64,000 nt of DNA, taken from the NCBI GenBank assembly GCA_014584345.1, contig JACTNB010000019.1:1-64000 (forward strand), written 5' to 3'. Every line of letters starts with the position of its first letter. The stretch's first letter is position 1. The DNA is from Planctomycetota bacterium. Its GTDB lineage: Bacteria; Planctomycetota; Planctomycetia; Planctomycetales; Planctomycetaceae. This document shows positions 35,408 to 44,400 of the stretch, in pieces. The notes beneath the pieces were generated by a model, which had not been told where the DNA came from, searched no databases, and saw only the letters and a list, made by a program, of their open reading frames with translations. The position numbers were made by a program, and so were the translations under genes.

Positions 35408-35616
35408 GCAACCTCCCAGCAATCCGGCATTCGGACTACTGAGTAAGACTATCGCATAATAATACCGTCGGCTCACTCCTCACTCTGACATAAAATACAG
35501 TAAACGGACAGCTAAAACAACCCAGTCGCTGCGTCCAAAAGTCACCGATACCCTTGCACACCTGGCATGCTTCCTAGTTACCCAACCGTTGCTCCGCAAG
35601 CCCGGTACATAACGTG

Positions 35617-36099
35617 TCATCGGGGACGACGGTTTTCCGTTTCCCGTTCCTTGCGAGAGCCACCAGTCGATGCCGGCCGGCGGTTTTCCGCATCCAGATT
35701 TTGAGGCTCGGGAATTTCCTCTCCGGTTAAATCAAATTTTTGGGGCTCGTTAGTCGCCGCAATGGTAATCACAATAGTGGACTGCTCATTATACGCGAGC
35801 GGAATGTACTGATGATCTCGCATCTGGTCATCCCCCCGTTCGTCCGCCACACTGATCTGCTTGAATGCGGTTATGCCGACGTATTTCGTGCCGGGTTTTG
35901 TTTGTATCGTGAAACTGCCGTTGTCGATGTCCGCCGAATCAGAACTTTCGTCGGGAGTCAAGAAAGAGATCTTGCCACTTTTCAGTGGAGAACCGTTCCA
36001 GGTCACCGAGCCAGTCACATTCACCTTGCCATCGTCGCTGGAACAACCCGATAGGGAAATAAGGCAACAAATCGAGAAAAACAAAGTCAATATTCGCAT
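35617..36099 (-). CDS. Small lipoprotein with carboxypeptidase-regulatory-like domain
   Basis: A 160-residue lipoprotein. The signal is FSICCLISLSGCSSDDG with the lipid-anchored Cys about residue 19. After it lies one beta-sandwich domain (VNVTGSVTWNGSPLKSGKISFLTPDESSDSADIDNGSFTIQTKPGTKYVGITAF), the pattern of short planctomycete carboxypeptidase-regulatory-like proteins usually encoded beside DUF1559 genes. A charged Pro/Arg-rich tail (ENRRPASTGGSRKERETENRRPR) ends it. It follows the DUF1559 gene 36189-37145 on the same strand with a terminator between them, so the two may be related in function but not always co-transcribed. Confidence 0.8.
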   Translation of the reverse strand: MRILTLFFSICCLISLSGCSSDDGKVNVTGSVTWNGSPLKSGKISFLTPDESSDSADIDNGSFTIQTKPGTKYVGITAFKQISVADERGDDQMRDHQYIPLAYNEQSTIVITIAATNEPQKFDLTGEEIPEPQNLDAENRRPASTGGSRKERETENRRPR

Positions 36100-36131
36100 G
36101 GGAGTACCTGAACCCGTGAAGAGACTTTCAT

Positions 36132-36172
36132 CCAACAAAACAACAAAGGAGGCGGCCCCTCTCGAGGCCGCC
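36132..36172 (-). terminator. Rho-independent terminator after the DUF1559 gene
   Basis: On the minus strand GGCGGCC (36172-36166) pairs with GGCCGCC (36157-36151) and is followed by TCCTTTGTTGTTTTGTT. It lies 16 bases after the stop of the DUF1559 gene. Confidence 0.75.
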
Positions 36173-36188
36173 ACGCACGGGATACCAC

Positions 36189-37145
36189 TTAGTATTCCCC
36201 GATAACTACGCCATCGGCCCGCCCCGCCAGCGCGTGATGGGTCGCCAGATTAATGTTGTTGCTGATAAACCGTACCGAGCCATCCCCCAGGGCCACCTGT
36301 GCGCCCCCCTTGTGATAACTCCGCAGGGTCACGATGGCATCCCACCAGTTTCCGCTGATACCCGCCTTGGGTGGGTTTTCTCCACCTAACTCCACATAAC
36401 CGTTGGCCACAATATCCTGACTACTGGAATTCGGTGTGTAATAAGCCGTGAAACCGGTCCCCATGTTCTGATGCGTCCGCCCCATCCCGGTCCAGGTATT
36501 GACTCGGGCAGGCGTGATGATCTCGCCGACCATGTAGGTATTCGTCAACCCATCGAAGCAGTCCCGGAACTGGACAGTCTTGTTAAAGAACTCAAATAGT
36601 CCTTTTTGGTGATTAATGGTCACGCCGTTCTGAGTCAGATTACTTTCGTCGTAATCGGTGTTCCCCAGGTTCACGGGATAATTCCGCAACCGGGTGGAAT
36701 AATTGGCGGAACTGGTTTCCGTGACAATTTCGCTGTCCGAGGGACAATGAAACACATCAATTCGGGCATCGCGCTGCTCTCTATTGATGGTGCTGCTGCC
36801 TTCGAACAGTTTGCCCCAGGTGATGGTATCGTAAAGCTGGGACTGTTCCAGAAACGGCAGGATCCGCATGGCATAACCGGGGCAGCCCCGATGATCCCAG
36901 AGGGAGTTGCTGTGATCCAGACACTGGTTAACGGCGGGAGGAAGCCTGTTGTGTACGTCATGATAATTGTGCAGAGCCAGACCGATCTGCTTGAGGTTGT
37001 TTTTGCAGGCGGACCGGCGGGCCGCTTCGCGAGCCTGTTGCACCGCCGGCAGCAACAAAGCCACAAGTATCGCGATAATCGCGATAACCACGAGGAGTTC
37101 AATCAGCGTGAAGCCAGACCTGGAATGGGAGGAGAACTTGGACAT
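36189..37145 (-). CDS. DUF1559 type IV pilin-like protein
   Basis: A 318-residue DUF1559 protein with the prepilin signal GFTLIELLVVIAIIAILVALLLPAVQQAREAARRSACKNNLKQIGLALHNYHDVHNRLPP and the C-terminal signature SYHKGGAQVALGDGSVRFISNNINLATHHALA. The Gly-Phe cleavage site lies about residue 11. The start at 37145 has AAAGGAA 6-9 bases upstream. It would be processed by a prepilin peptidase and either assembled or left on the outer side of the inner membrane. It is divergent from the XylR-like regulator gene across 326 bases, so the regulator may control it. That is only suggested by the layout. Confidence 0.92.
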   Translation of the reverse strand: MSKFSSHSRSGFTLIELLVVIAIIAILVALLLPAVQQAREAARRSACKNNLKQIGLALHNYHDVHNRLPPAVNQCLDHSNSLWDHRGCPGYAMRILPFLEQSQLYDTITWGKLFEGSSTINREQRDARIDVFHCPSDSEIVTETSSANYSTRLRNYPVNLGNTDYDESNLTQNGVTINHQKGLFEFFNKTVQFRDCFDGLTNTYMVGEIITPARVNTWTGMGRTHQNMGTGFTAYYTPNSSSQDIVANGYVELGGENPPKAGISGNWWDAIVTLRSYHKGGAQVALGDGSVRFISNNINLATHHALAGRADGVVIGEY

Positions 37146-37471
37146 GGGAATTCCTTTAAGAACATGAACATGCATTACAGTGCACAAGAGAGCACAACAC
37201 ACAGCGAAAGGTAAGTAGATGAATTGACGATTATCAATCGCAACTTAATCAATATATCTTTATGCTAATGGTGAACAATGCAATTATGCGCGAAACTGAT
37301 TCGTTATTTTACGCACACTTTTTCACGGTTCCGCTTCTCCCCGCTGTGTGTATCAAAACGTCTCAAGCGGCATGATATCGCGTTGTGCAGGACCTGTTTG
37401 CCCCCGGTCACGGTTTCGGTGTGGCAATTCGCAAATCCAGCCTGTCAGAGCTCCGTAACCAAGGCGATTTC
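37146..37471. other. AT-rich divergent promoter region
   Basis: These 326 bases lie between the start of a DUF1559 gene (minus strand) and the XylR-like gene (plus strand). The middle (about 37215-37320) is clearly more AT-rich than the genes and contains TTGACG, TTAATCAATATATC and TATGCTAAT-like boxes that could serve promoters in both directions. No operator could be assigned. Confidence 0.4.
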
Positions 37472-38623
37472 GTGAAAAAATCAGTTGCACTGGTGATCGA
37501 AACGAGTAATGAATACGCACGGGGAATACTGCGAGGAATCCTCAAATATCAGGATGAACACGATCACTGGCAAATCGACCTTCAGGAGCATGAACGCGGC
37601 GCCCCCCCACCCCGCTGGCTGAAAAAATATCAGGGGCGGGGAATTATCGCCCGGATCGAGACGGAAGAAATTGCCCGAAGCATCCAGGCTTCCAATTTAC
37701 CCGCAGTCGATGTCAGCGCTGCTCGCAAACTGACGGGCATCCCCTGGGTGGAAACGGATGACACGCTGATCTCGGGGCTGGCCCTGAACCATTTTGCCAG
37801 CCGGGGATTGCGGAATGTCGCCTTCTGCGGTGAAATCAACTTCAACTGGGCACGCTGGCGCCGCGATGCCTTTGTGAGTCAGGCGACCGAACAGGGCATG
37901 ACAGTCGATTCCTTTGACCTCACAGCGGGAATGCAAGACCTGAATCATCCGCAAACACGCGCGCGCCTGCTGAACTGGTTGAAACAGTTGCCCGAACCCT
38001 GTGGGCTGATGGCTGCCTACGATTCCCTGGCGCGTCGGTTGCTCCAGTACTGCACAATAATCCAACGCCCTGTCCCCAATTCGATTGCCATTGTGGGTGT
38101 CGATAACGATCCCATCCTGTGCCGCATGGCCAATCCCCCTCTCAGCAGCATCATCCCCGATGCTGAAGGAGCAGGATATCAGGCAGCAGCCCTGCTGGAA
38201 TCGATGATGAACCAGAAAAAAGTTGAGGTGGACTGCATCCTGCTCCCTCCCCTGGGTATCGCTGTGAGGCGTTCGTCGGATACGCTCTCCATCGATGACG
38301 AAGAGATCGAGGTCGCTGCACGATTTATCCTGGATGAGGCCACGAAGGGAATTAATGTCTCCGATGTGCTCAACAAAACCCACCTTACCCGCCGTGCCCT
38401 GGAATTACGCTTCAGGAAGCATCTGGGACTCACTCCCCATGAATTCATTGTTGCCGCCAGAATGTCTCACGCCGAGTTGCTTTTGCGGGAAACTTCACTG
38501 ACACTGCAGCAAATTGCCTTGCGGTGCGGCATTGAATCAGCTGAATACTTGAGCACCGCATTCAAGAAACATGCCGGCATGCCCCCGGGGCAATACCGTC
38601 AATTGCATTACCTGAAAAAGTAG
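37472..38623 (+). CDS. XylR-type AraC-family transcription regulator
   Basis: A 383-residue regulator. Residues about 1-265 form a LacI/periplasmic-binding-like sugar sensor (VALVIETSNEYARGILRGILKY, VETDDTLISGLALNHFASRGLRNVAFCG, AIVGVDNDPILCRMANPPLSSI). Residues about 275-380 form the AraC double helix-turn-helix (TRRALELRFRKHLGLTPHEFIVAARMSHAELLLRETSLTLQQIALRCGIESAEYLSTAFKKHAGMPPGQYR). This layout is that of E. coli XylR and the many planctomycete homologues that control sugar-use genes. I chose the GTG at 37472 because family sequence (VKKSVALVIETS) begins there with AAGG upstream. A longer GTG start at 37385 adds 29 unlikely residues. The target genes are not evident nearby. Confidence 0.88.
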   Translation: MKKSVALVIETSNEYARGILRGILKYQDEHDHWQIDLQEHERGAPPPRWLKKYQGRGIIARIETEEIARSIQASNLPAVDVSAARKLTGIPWVETDDTLISGLALNHFASRGLRNVAFCGEINFNWARWRRDAFVSQATEQGMTVDSFDLTAGMQDLNHPQTRARLLNWLKQLPEPCGLMAAYDSLARRLLQYCTIIQRPVPNSIAIVGVDNDPILCRMANPPLSSIIPDAEGAGYQAAALLESMMNQKKVEVDCILLPPLGIAVRRSSDTLSIDDEEIEVAARFILDEATKGINVSDVLNKTHLTRRALELRFRKHLGLTPHEFIVAARMSHAELLLRETSLTLQQIALRCGIESAEYLSTAFKKHAGMPPGQYRQLHYLKK

Positions 38624-38793
38624 CCTTGACTCCGCCTCGGTCAGTTCAAAGGCGTATATTGGAAATACTCGCCAGGTTCTGCCTGATTTTTGCCTGGACA
38701 GGTAGTTGTGGCTGCCCCGTTTGTTAGAATGCAGCAGGCAGGCCTGACAGACAGAACTGCATCCCTGCGCCTCGTAACACCCTTTCCCACGTA

Positions 38794-39270
38794 ATGACCC
38801 CCTTGACACCTCACGAAAACAGTCGTACCGATCCCCGGTTGCCGGACGAAAAGACCAACCGGTTCCGCAAAAGGATGCTGACAGTCTGCCTGCTGATGGC
38901 AGTCACGGGAAGTATTTCCGCCGCTGCTTGGCGCTGGTCAAGCGGAGTTGATGCGCAAAATCACGCCGTGCGGGTAATGTACGCGGTTCTGACCGATTTT
39001 TTAGACCAAAACCAGGGGCGTTGGCCGCGCGACTGGCAGGAATTGAGGCAAATGCCCTCAGCAGGACATTGGTACGATCCTATCAATTTTGACGTGATGG
39101 AAGCGGAAGTGGATCTCGATTTTCATCCGGATCTGACCGAGATGGCCGAGCAGTCCGCCGCTGAGTTCACGGCCATTCGCGCGAAAAGGCCCGTCTTTGA
39201 TTTTTCGAAGGATCCACGGCTGATTGTTTTATTGTCGAAGGTACGAGAATTTCATGGCGAGACACGCTAG
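38794..39270 (+). CDS. Hypothetical protein with one membrane helix
   Basis: A 158-residue protein with a polar N terminus, one transmembrane helix (MLTVCLLMAVTGSISAAAW, about residues 28-46) and an outer domain containing FLDQNQGRWPRDWQELRQMPSAGHWYDP, the kind of pattern seen in planctomycete proteins with a short pilin- or lipoprotein-like lead. It ends in a helical segment with no known motif. The start is an ATG without a strong ribosome site. It lies between the regulator and nadA on the same strand. The coding call rests on the helix and on a coherent hydrophilic domain. Confidence 0.6.
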   Translation: MTPLTPHENSRTDPRLPDEKTNRFRKRMLTVCLLMAVTGSISAAAWRWSSGVDAQNHAVRVMYAVLTDFLDQNQGRWPRDWQELRQMPSAGHWYDPINFDVMEAEVDLDFHPDLTEMAEQSAAEFTAIRAKRPVFDFSKDPRLIVLLSKVREFHGETR

Positions 39271-39447
39271 AATTCCAGCGGAGGAGCGCAACCGTGTTCG
39301 CACAGCGCTCGCGTATTAATGGAATTACCGAGAAAAATGATGCGGAACCCGCGTTGTTAACAACCGCAAGGTTCCAAGAGAGATATTCGTGAAAAGACCC
39401 GGCGGCAGTTCGTGTGGGTGTCTCCCGGGAAAGGTGCGAGGTGCGAG

Positions 39448-40437
39448 ATGATACTTCCAATACTGGGTGAAAAACCGGAAATCTACGAAGATCCCCTGGA
39501 TCTGATGGTGGAAATTGACACGCTGAAGCAGGAAAAACAGGCGAAGATCCTGGCACATTATTACGTGGATGGTGAAATCCAGGACATTGCCGATTACACG
39601 GGCGACAGCCTGAAACTCGCGCGCGATGCAACGACAATCGATGCCCCGGTAATTGTCTTCTGCGGCGTTCACTTCATGGGAGAATCGGCCAAGATCCTCA
39701 GCCCCGACAAAACCGTCCTGATGCCCGATCTGCTGGCAGGCTGCTCACTGGCGGAAAGTTGCCAGGCGCCAGAGTTGAAAGCGTTGCAAGACAAGTTGAG
39801 AGCAGAAGGACGCGATATCGTGACCGTAGCCTACATCAATACCACGGCCGCGGTAAAAAGCTTGTGTGACTGGATCGTGACTAGCGGTAACGCACGCGAA
39901 ATTATCGATCGAATTCCCGCCGAGCGAGAAATTCTGTTCGTCCCCGATCAGCATCTGGGACGTTACCTGATGGATGTCACCGGGCGTTCCATGATTTTAT
40001 GGCCCGGTGCCTGCATGGTACACGAAATCTTCAGTTTGCAGGACTTGCTGCGTGCCAAGAAAAACCACCCGGAGAGCATCGTCATTGCCCATCCGGAGTG
40101 CCCACATAATATCCTGGAAGTTTCGGACTTCATCGGCGGAACGGAAAAAATGCGCACATACGTCCAATCCCTTGCCGAACCACACCGCTTTCTGGTGGCC
40201 ACGGAATCCGAAATGATTCACCCCCTCCGCAAGGCCGCTCCCCAGCATGAATACATTCCCGTACCCGGGATCATGGAAAATACCGGCGAAACGTGTGCCT
40301 GTAACCGTTGTCCACACATGGCAAGAAATACGCTGCAAAAAGTCCGGGATTGCCTGAAATATGGGCAGCCCGAAATCGTCTGGCAGCCCTATTTCGATCA
40401 GGCACGGGACGTCTTGCAGCGGAGCCTGTTGCAGTAA
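39448..40437 (+). CDS. nadA: Quinolinate synthase A
   Basis: A 329-residue NadA. It condenses iminoaspartate with dihydroxyacetone phosphate to quinolinate in NAD synthesis and carries a 4Fe-4S cluster. The family blocks are ILAHYYVDGEIQDIADYTGDSLKLAR, FCGVHFMGESAKILSPDKTVLMPDLLAGCSLAE (C99), WPGACMVHE (C189), HPECPHNI, ATESEMIHPLRK and TGETCACNRCPHM (C283/C285/C288). C99, C189 and one of the last group are the likely cluster ligands. I took the ATG at 39448 because family homology begins shortly after and a purine-rich GAGGTGCGAG precedes it. NadB and NadC are not in the window. Confidence 0.95.
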   Translation: MILPILGEKPEIYEDPLDLMVEIDTLKQEKQAKILAHYYVDGEIQDIADYTGDSLKLARDATTIDAPVIVFCGVHFMGESAKILSPDKTVLMPDLLAGCSLAESCQAPELKALQDKLRAEGRDIVTVAYINTTAAVKSLCDWIVTSGNAREIIDRIPAEREILFVPDQHLGRYLMDVTGRSMILWPGACMVHEIFSLQDLLRAKKNHPESIVIAHPECPHNILEVSDFIGGTEKMRTYVQSLAEPHRFLVATESEMIHPLRKAAPQHEYIPVPGIMENTGETCACNRCPHMARNTLQKVRDCLKYGQPEIVWQPYFDQARDVLQRSLLQ

Positions 40438-40623
40438 GGCAACCGATACTTGCTGGCTTTGGAGGAACCAGGCCTGTTCCAGGACATGGAAAAAGTTCCC
40501 CAGGAGAAGTGCACCAGAACGGGAGGGTACTGGTCTTAAATTTTTGACAGGGTGGTCGAGTAAATTTCATTCAGACACGGGCCTGACACTTGAGCCCGTC
40601 CACTTGGCCGAGGAAACCCCAAC

Positions 40624-43152
40624 GTGAGCGAAAGGCAAGACTGGTTACAAAAATTCTGCAATGCCATCGTCGTCGGTTGGGGACCGTTTCTACTGCTGTG
40701 GGTTATCGCGGGGGGGTACATGGGGTTGTATGCCCCCCCCTTCTCCGAAGTTGCGGTCTATGGAGAGTTCGATTTCCTCCCCCAGGATGTCCCCTCCCGC
40801 CAAGCCGAGGAACTGTATCGGCAGGCTTTCGATAAGGATCTGCTGCGCAGCCTGCTGGTCGTTTGCCTGCGCCGCACCACGCGTGCGGAAGGTTTGACCG
40901 CCAACTCCGATTTTGGGGAACAGGATCGAGATCGCAAAAGCGATTACGATTTCATCGACAACGACCTGCGTCCCGCCCTGCAGAACATCTTGAAGACCTT
41001 CGAACTGGGCGAACACGCCAATGGCCAAATACCCAGCGAGGCGACACCGTTCGCCGATTCTGCCGTCACCACCTTTTCGGATAAACTACTGGGCCCCCTG
41101 CTGATCAGCCGGGATAAAAAAGCATCCCTGGTGTTCGTGGAACTGCCCAACGACTTCATGGACGTTCGCAACGCCTATCTGTTGGATGAGATCGAGTCGC
41201 TGCTTTACGAAAATGCCGAATTTCGCAGCATCATACCGCCGGGACTGGAAATCACGCTGGGAGGGACAGCGACCGTCGGACGAGACATGAATCGGGCGGC
41301 ACTCGATAGCGCGAAGGCCACGGAAAAGGTCACCATTATCATGGTGATCAGCCTGCTGCTGCTCATCTATCGCGCCCCGCTTCTGGCCTTCACTCCCCTG
41401 CTGACCGTGGTACTGGTGATGCACGTGACACTGGGAACCATCGCTTACCTGGCCTCCTGGCAGATCATGGGCACGTTTCAGGCAATGGATATTTACATTC
41501 TCGTCGTCGTTTATGGCGCGGGAGTGGATTACTGCCTGTTCCTGATCGCCCGCTATCGAGAGGAACTCGAAAAGGGCGTTCCCTACGATCAGGCCGTCTC
41601 CAATTCGCTGCGGTACACGCTGACACCCCTGATCTGCAGCGCGGGCACCTCGGTGATCGGCATCGGCATGATGATCTTCACTTCCCACCGCAAGTTTCAG
41701 GAGGTCGGACAGGGAATTTCCCTGGGACTGGTGATTGCCTTGCTCGGTAGTATTACCCTGGCGCCCGCACTGTTGCGCCTATTTGGCCGCTGGTCGTTCT
41801 GGCCAAATCTGCCCGTCGAACAACCCGGTTCTACACCAGGCTGGATTTCCCGTTCCAGCATGATGGAACGACTGCTCTCCATGAATTTAATCGACAGTTT
41901 CTGGAAACGCATGGCAGGTAGCCTCGCGGCTTATCCGGGCTGGTTGTGGCTGGGGGTGACTGGCCTCATGCTCCCGTTTGTGATCATTGCCTGCCTGAAC
42001 TTTAATTTTCTCAGCTATGGGCTCCTCTCCGAATTGCCCGAAGAAAGCCGCAGTGTCGTGGGAACCCGCGCGGTGCAGGCGCATTTTCAGGCTGGCACAC
42101 TCGGTCCCACAACCGTGCTGCTCGTTAATGAGTCGCTCAATTTCCTGCAGGAAGATCAGGTTCAATTCGTGCGGGCACTCTGCCAGGAACTTTTTTCCCA
42201 CAAGGATGAACTCGAGTTGACCGATATCTTCTGCTCCGCATTCCCGCTGGGAATGACCGAAGAGGGACAACAACGCCAAGCCGAACTGGATGCCGACCTG
42301 GCCGGTAACACCACCCTCAAGATCGCGCGACGCGCGGGACTGCGGGCACGCGTCATGAAACAGTACGTCGGCAACAAGGTCCCCCTGGGACCCCACGTCA
42401 CCCGTATCGACCTGGTGTTTGCACACGACCCCTTTCACGCCAATAGCATCGCGCTGCTCGAAAACGCGCTCCGCGAGTTGAATTCCCTGGTCCCCCAATT
42501 CCTCCCCGGCGAAACCCGGGTACATGCCCTGGGGTCCACCGCAAGCATTCGCGACATGAAACTGACAACCGATCATGACCAGATCGTGATCAGCTACCTC
42601 GTGCTGATCGGCGTGTATCTGATCCTGGTTCTCTTGCTGCGAAAGCCAGCGGTTTCCGCCTACCTCATCCTATCCGTGTTTTTCAGCTATCTGGCAACGC
42701 TGGGGGTCACGTTCGTCGTCTTCTGGGCGATGGACCCCGTGAACTTCTCCGGAATTGACTGGAAGGTCCGCATGTTCCTGTTCACCATGCTGATCGCCAT
42801 CGGGGAAGACTACAATATTTTCCTGGTGGCACGCATCGACGAGGAACGTGCCCGTGCAAATTCCGTGAAAGGCGTGCTGCTGGCGTTGATGAAAACCGGC
42901 GGTATTATTTCTAGCTGCGGTTTAATCATGGCCGCCACGTTCTGCTCCTTGATGGCGGGCTCGCTGGAAGGCATGCAACAACTGGGGTTTGCCTTGGCTT
43001 TCGGCGTGCTGCTCGATACGTTCGTGGTGCGTACAATTCTCGTCCCGGCGTATCTCATCTTGCTGGAGCGCGGACTGTTTGGTCGTTATTCTCGCTGGTT
43101 TGGAGCGGTGGGCGAGCGGCCCGCTTCGCCGGAACAACCTGGGGCGTCGTGA
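40624..43152 (+). CDS. MMPL/RND-family transporter
   Basis: An 842-residue membrane protein starting at GTG, with the MMPL layout: one N-terminal helix, a large outer loop (to about residue 230), a bundle of five to six helices (KVTIIMVISLLLLIYRAPLLAFTPLLTVVLVM onward, GAGVDYCLFLIARYREELEKG), a further helix, a second outer loop (about 460-650) and a second bundle (LVLIGVYLILVLLLRKPAVSAYLILSVFF, IGEDYNIFLVARIDEERARANSVKGVLLALMKTGGIISSCGLIMAATFC). The GxDYxxFL and GEDYNIFL motifs are typical of MMPL proteins, which export lipids or other hydrophobic molecules using proton flow. The substrate is unknown. No adaptor is encoded beside it. Confidence 0.9.
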   Translation: MSERQDWLQKFCNAIVVGWGPFLLLWVIAGGYMGLYAPPFSEVAVYGEFDFLPQDVPSRQAEELYRQAFDKDLLRSLLVVCLRRTTRAEGLTANSDFGEQDRDRKSDYDFIDNDLRPALQNILKTFELGEHANGQIPSEATPFADSAVTTFSDKLLGPLLISRDKKASLVFVELPNDFMDVRNAYLLDEIESLLYENAEFRSIIPPGLEITLGGTATVGRDMNRAALDSAKATEKVTIIMVISLLLLIYRAPLLAFTPLLTVVLVMHVTLGTIAYLASWQIMGTFQAMDIYILVVVYGAGVDYCLFLIARYREELEKGVPYDQAVSNSLRYTLTPLICSAGTSVIGIGMMIFTSHRKFQEVGQGISLGLVIALLGSITLAPALLRLFGRWSFWPNLPVEQPGSTPGWISRSSMMERLLSMNLIDSFWKRMAGSLAAYPGWLWLGVTGLMLPFVIIACLNFNFLSYGLLSELPEESRSVVGTRAVQAHFQAGTLGPTTVLLVNESLNFLQEDQVQFVRALCQELFSHKDELELTDIFCSAFPLGMTEEGQQRQAELDADLAGNTTLKIARRAGLRARVMKQYVGNKVPLGPHVTRIDLVFAHDPFHANSIALLENALRELNSLVPQFLPGETRVHALGSTASIRDMKLTTDHDQIVISYLVLIGVYLILVLLLRKPAVSAYLILSVFFSYLATLGVTFVVFWAMDPVNFSGIDWKVRMFLFTMLIAIGEDYNIFLVARIDEERARANSVKGVLLALMKTGGIISSCGLIMAATFCSLMAGSLEGMQQLGFALAFGVLLDTFVVRTILVPAYLILLERGLFGRYSRWFGAVGERPASPEQPGAS

Positions 43153-43192
43153 GGCATCCCCTTTTCAATCCTTTTCACGGAGTGTTGACACC

Positions 43193-43993
43193 ATGAAATC
43201 TCGCGTGCCTGGCTTGCCACTTGCCTTGCTGTTCTTGTGTGCCGTTCATGCCAACCCGCTCTCCGCGGCCGATACAGGAACCCCCGCTACCCCCGAAAGC
43301 ACGCCCATTTACGAACTTCGCATCTATTATGCACACCCGGGTAAATTCCCCGAGTTGCTCACACGCTTCCGGGAACATACCGTCAAACTCTTTGAAAAGC
43401 ACGGCATGGCCAACGTGGGCTACTTTGTTCCCCCGGGAGAAAACAACGACAAACTGGTCTATTTCCTGGCTTACCCGTCCCGGGCAGCGCGAGATGCAAG
43501 CTGGCAAGCCTTCCTGAATGATCCCGTCTGGAAAGAGGTGTACGCCAAATCCCACGAAAATGGGCCACTCGTCAAGCAGGTCGAAAGCAAATTCCTCATC
43601 CCGACAGACTACTCGCCCGCATTCACAATCGAAAAATCCAAACTTCCACGCGTGTTCGAAATGAGAACCTACATCGCCTCCGAGGGGAATTTGTCCGCCC
43701 TGAATGCCCGCTTTCGCAACCACACCGTCAAGCTCTTCGAAAAGCATGGCATGACGAATATCGTCTATTTTAATTTGATGCCCGGACAACCCGGTGCGGA
43801 GAACACCTTGTTGTATCTGATCTCGCACCCCAGTGAAGAAGCCCGCCACGCGGCCTTCAAGGCATTTGCCGCCGATCCCGATTGGCAAGCTGCCCGTGCC
43901 GATTCGGAAAAACAAGCCGGGGGATCCCTCACCGCCAAAGGGGGAGTCCAGTTCGAATTTCTCTACCCGACAGACTTCTCCCCCCTCAAGTAA
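43193..43993 (+). CDS. Secreted double NIPSNAP-domain protein
   Basis: A 266-residue exported protein with a signal peptide (GLPLALLFLCAVHANPLSAA, to about residue 26) and two NIPSNAP ferredoxin-like domains: YELRIYYAHPGKFPELLTRFREHTVKLFEKHGM (about residues 40-72) and FEMRTYIASEGNLSALNARFRNHTVKLFEKHGM (about 150-182). The two share the RxxHTVKLFEKHGM core, so the gene arose by internal duplication. NIPSNAP proteins are dimeric alpha-beta barrels of uncertain role. This pattern is frequent in planctomycetes. CGGAG precedes the ATG. It lies 40 bases after the transporter gene, perhaps co-transcribed. Confidence 0.85.
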   Translation: MKSRVPGLPLALLFLCAVHANPLSAADTGTPATPESTPIYELRIYYAHPGKFPELLTRFREHTVKLFEKHGMANVGYFVPPGENNDKLVYFLAYPSRAARDASWQAFLNDPVWKEVYAKSHENGPLVKQVESKFLIPTDYSPAFTIEKSKLPRVFEMRTYIASEGNLSALNARFRNHTVKLFEKHGMTNIVYFNLMPGQPGAENTLLYLISHPSEEARHAAFKAFAADPDWQAARADSEKQAGGSLTAKGGVQFEFLYPTDFSPLK

Positions 43994-44400
43994 TCGCGAC
44001 TCGCGCAAGACCGGGAATCCCGCATGGGGCCTGCCGCGAGGCTGAACTTATTTGGCAGGGTACGCTGTCAGGCTCTGAATTTTTTGTAAGGTACGCTGCG
44101 TACCATTTATGTGGTATCCACAAAGCAACAGAACCACAACAAACAGTGGCAAGGTGCTTCCGCGATCAATAAATTCACAGCCTCCGTGCATACCACAAAT
44201 TACGCATGGTATAGCAAGCCAAGGCACAACATCCTGAAAACTGTTTCCGCATGCGGACACGGAATGCATCGCCTCTCCCACCAGGATCGGCAGCATGCGG
44301 ACGACACCCCGTTAGATTCCCCGGAATGCCTCTCCCGGGGAATCGATTTCCCTAAATCTGTACCTACTCTTTTTGCACACTCAATATACCCGAGAACCCG
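43994..44400. repeat. Non-coding region with a dispersed palindromic repeat and a lysA leader hairpin
   Basis: Three features stand out. A 15-base palindrome GGTACGCtGCGTACC lies at 44090-44104, with GGGTACGCTG also near 44058. Segments shared with 56990-57201 are at 44160-44184 (CCGCGATC...CACAGCCTC) and 44215-44231 (CAAGCCAAGGCACAACA). A 10-bp perfect hairpin GATTCCCCGG/CCGGGGAATC (44315-44344) with T-rich sequence after it lies 56 bases before lysA and could be a terminator or a leader element. No gene is seen. Confidence 0.55.

Noticed and set aside
40486..40542. 17-codon open frame between nadA and the MMPL gene
   Set aside because: It has a plausible ribosome site, but it is too short to support and there is no homologue that I can name.
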